In this document: positions 62,363 to 64,000 of the stretch, piece after piece
Numbering within the stretch: position 1 is the stretch's first letter
Layout: each line of letters starts with the position of its first letter
From: Geotalea toluenoxydans JCM 15764
GTDB lineage: Bacteria; Desulfobacterota; Desulfuromonadia; Geobacterales; Geobacteraceae
Direction: 5' to 3'
DNA: 64,000 nt
NCBI RefSeq assembly: GCF_001311985.1
Contig: NZ_BBCJ01000004.1
Span: forward strand, 1 to 64,000
Translations under genes and position numbers: made by a program
The notes under the pieces: generated by a model
Told to the model about the DNA's origin: nothing
The model's database searches: none
The model's input: the letters and a program-made list of their open reading frames with translations, nothing else

Positions 62363-63466
62363 TTATTCGAACAGAGGTGGCGGGGTTGATTTCATTTCGC
62401 CGGCAAACTCGGGAAATAATTCAGCTGGCTGCCACTTGTCCATCCCCTCTTTCCACATCAGGGTTTCCCTGGTGATGGAGCCCTTTCTTATGTAAGCGAT
62501 GATGGCATCCCTATCGAATGGTCCGGCTTGTTTACCATTTTTCCCCACGTAGTACTTGCAGCTCTCTGCTTCAGGAAGGGGGGGCGGGACAGTCTGCGCC
62601 GCTGCCTGGGGAGCGGCGACTGCCTTTCCCATCTGGTTGGCCATGGCAAAGCCCATCCCCATGCCGATGCCTGCCGAAGCGTCGCCGCCGGGGTTCTGTG
62701 CTGCAGCTTCCATGGCATTGGCCGTCTGGAAGCGGGTATAATCGTCCAGATTGCCGATGATGCCCATGCTGCTCTTTTTATCCAGCGCCTCCTCAACCTC
62801 TGGCGGCAGGGAAATGTTCTCTACCAGGAGTTTGGTCACTTCCAGCCCGTATTCATTGAATTCGGGAGCAATCTTTTCCGTGAGATAAAGTGAGAGTTCA
62901 TTGTACCTGGCGGCCAGATCAAGAACAGGTATGCGGTGCTCACCTATCATGTCCGAGAATCTTGTCACGATCAGGTTTCGCAGCTGGTCCGACACATCGT
63001 TGAGGGTGAAATGCCCGCTGGTGCCGACAATCTCCCTGATGAATTTTGCCGGATCGCTGGACCGGATCACATAGGTGCCGTAGGCCCTGAGTCGTACCGG
63101 GCCGAATTCGGGGTCCCGGAGCATGATCGGATTTTTGGTGCCCCATTTCAGGTTGGTAAAGCTTCTGGTGTTGACGAAATAGATTTCCGCCTTGAATGGG
63201 CTTTGAAAGCCGTATTTCCAGCCCCTCAGGGTGCTCAGCACGGGCAGGTTTTGTGTTTCCAGCCGATACTGTCCAGGCATGAATACATCGGCAATCTCTC
63301 CCCTGTCGACGAAAACCGCCGCCTGGGCCTGCCTGACCACCAGCTGAGCCCCATACTTGATCTCGTTCTCATAGCGAGGGTGTCTCCAGACCATGGTGTC
63401 GCTTGAATCGTCGGTCCACTCGATAATATCGATAAATTCCGCTTTAGCTTTTTCCCACAGAGTCAT
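62363..63466 (-). CDS. SPFH-domain protein with C-terminal GYF_2 domain (YdjI/virion-core-like)
   Basis: 367 residues, AGGGGGGA upstream of the ATG. The SPFH domain spans about residues 25-240 (NEIKYGAQLVVRQAQAAVFVDRGEIADVF; VTRFSDMIGEHRIPVLDLAARYNELSLYL). A flexible Gly/Ala/Pro region follows, then a GYF_2 (DUF4339) domain (YYVGKNGKQAGPFDRDAIIAYI... LMWKEGMDKWQPAELFPEF). SPFH proteins form rings or lattices at membranes; GYF_2 binds proline-rich partners. The frame is intact. It is the first gene of the minus-strand cluster 60732-63466. Confidence 0.9.
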   Translation of the reverse strand: MTLWEKAKAEFIDIIEWTDDSSDTMVWRHPRYENEIKYGAQLVVRQAQAAVFVDRGEIADVFMPGQYRLETQNLPVLSTLRGWKYGFQSPFKAEIYFVNTRSFTNLKWGTKNPIMLRDPEFGPVRLRAYGTYVIRSSDPAKFIREIVGTSGHFTLNDVSDQLRNLIVTRFSDMIGEHRIPVLDLAARYNELSLYLTEKIAPEFNEYGLEVTKLLVENISLPPEVEEALDKKSSMGIIGNLDDYTRFQTANAMEAAAQNPGGDASAGIGMGMGFAMANQMGKAVAAPQAAAQTVPPPLPEAESCKYYVGKNGKQAGPFDRDAIIAYIRKGSITRETLMWKEGMDKWQPAELFPEFAGEMKSTPPPLFE

Positions 63467-63764
63467 TGTGTATCCCCCCTATTACTGGTTTGTCGGCTGA
63501 TCAGAAAAACCTGCTGCTTCTGCTCCACTTCTCTGAACATGGCATTTACCTTCCCATCAGGATCTAATCAGGCTACATCATCAGATTAATGAATTCAATT
63601 GAAATATCAGGATATATCCGTCCCCTTCTTTTCTCCATTTCTGGCAAAATTCAGGCTGCAGAAATCGCAAATAAAGGATATCCCTTGGCCGAGACGGGAG
63701 TATAATTAATGCAGGTGGGGATGTAAATCCCCGGAAATGATGACAATGGGCAAGGAGGTGTGCC
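63467..63764. promoter_or_regulatory. divergent intergenic region
   Basis: 298 bases between the SPFH gene (-) and the gene starting at 63765 (+). TATAAT at 63701-63706 is a possible -10 box for the + gene, but no good -35 box stands at the right distance. No RNA gene or further open frame with a ribosome-binding site was seen. Confidence 0.35.
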
Positions 63765-64000
63765 ATGACAGGACTGGAAGCTGTAAAAGCAGTGAAGGAA
63801 CGGCGTACCGAAAAAGATCGGTTCGTAAGGTGGTGGCGCAAAGAGGAGGATTTCCTCGACTACGACCTGATTGAACGCTTCGAAGCCGAGAGCTCAGGCA
63901 CCGAGGAAATCGGCGGCCTTGACTTGTTGAGCATGGAGGACATGTGGTCGGTGGTGAAAAAGGTCGGTGGCACGCGGGTTAATCTGGTGCACGATACCGG
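63765..64000 (+). CDS. unidentified protein, start only
   Basis: Opens MTGLEAVKAVKERRTEKDRF with AGGAGG (63753-63758) six bases upstream; it has no stop before the window ends (78 codons seen). The seen part is soluble, rich in Lys, Arg and Glu (WWRKEEDFLDYDLIERFEAESSG), with no signal peptide or cofactor motif. I do not recognise it. Confidence 0.7.
   Translation, partial: MTGLEAVKAVKERRTEKDRFVRWWRKEEDFLDYDLIERFEAESSGTEEIGGLDLLSMEDMWSVVKKVGGTRVNLVHDT

Noticed and set aside
1..64000. Search for tRNA, rRNA, transposase and integrase genes or prophage borders
   Set aside because: No such feature was recognised by eye; the phage-like block lacks head, terminase, lysis and integrase genes, so it is an injection system and not a prophage.

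Overview
The window looks like a chromosomal segment of a Geobacter-type bacterium (Desulfuromonadales/Geobacteraceae). The grounds are three giant c-type cytochromes that alternate CxxCH with CxxxxCH haem motifs, a chemoreceptor with a periplasmic haem motif, a DUF3443/DUF2844 pair, many efflux and zinc-ribbon genes, and moderately GC-rich codon use. I cannot name a species from sequence alone.

Layout. (1) 29-1120: a CRISPR array of 17 repeats (36 bp) with about 30-bp spacers; its left end is outside the window and no cas gene is present. (2) 1199-3770 (-): a haem-binding chemoreceptor and a small conserved protein. (3) 4004-12268 (+): an outer-membrane protein, a His/Cys-rich small protein and a heavy-metal-type RND efflux operon (TolC-like channel, lipoprotein adaptor, pump), then a lipoprotein. 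(4) 12353-18799: DUF3443/DUF2844 secreted proteins, a YtxH protein, an AspT/YidE-type transporter, 6-phosphofructokinase and an alpha/beta-hydrolase lipoprotein. (5) 18986-42324 (+): a complete-looking extracellular contractile injection system (eCIS, related to PVC/Afp/AlgoCIS): cap, sheath, two tube proteins, LysM hub, VgrG-like spike, PAAR tip, gp25 and two large baseplate proteins, a large undescribed protein with a sugar-binding-like fold, tape measure, AAA+ ATPase, and a final cargo gene that joins a DUF4157 domain to what looks like a non-specific nuclease. (6) 42768-59789 (+): three tandem giant multihaem cytochromes with about 44, 35 and 53 haem motifs. (7) 59844-60720 (+): a 19-residue peptide gene with a strong ribosome-binding site, a terminator, and an operator plus Phd/RelE-type toxin-antitoxin pair. 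(8) 60732-63466 (-): small zinc-ribbon, membrane, DUF1653, zf-TFIIB and SPFH genes. (9) 63765-64000 (+): the start of an unidentified gene.

How the parts work together. The eCIS block reads as one long, tightly spaced operon (many 1-4 nt overlaps) that would build a contractile tube and load the nuclease cargo encoded last. The cytochrome block follows after 443 bases with a candidate sigma-54 promoter, and is probably a separate electron-transfer operon.

Caution on quality. More than 40 reading frames break by what looks like a single lost base, in housekeeping-like and accessory genes alike. Where the lost base can be inferred (for example inside a haem motif) it is usually a G or C of a GG/CC doublet. 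I treat these as sequence errors rather than real pseudogenes, and give each gene its full rebuilt span.
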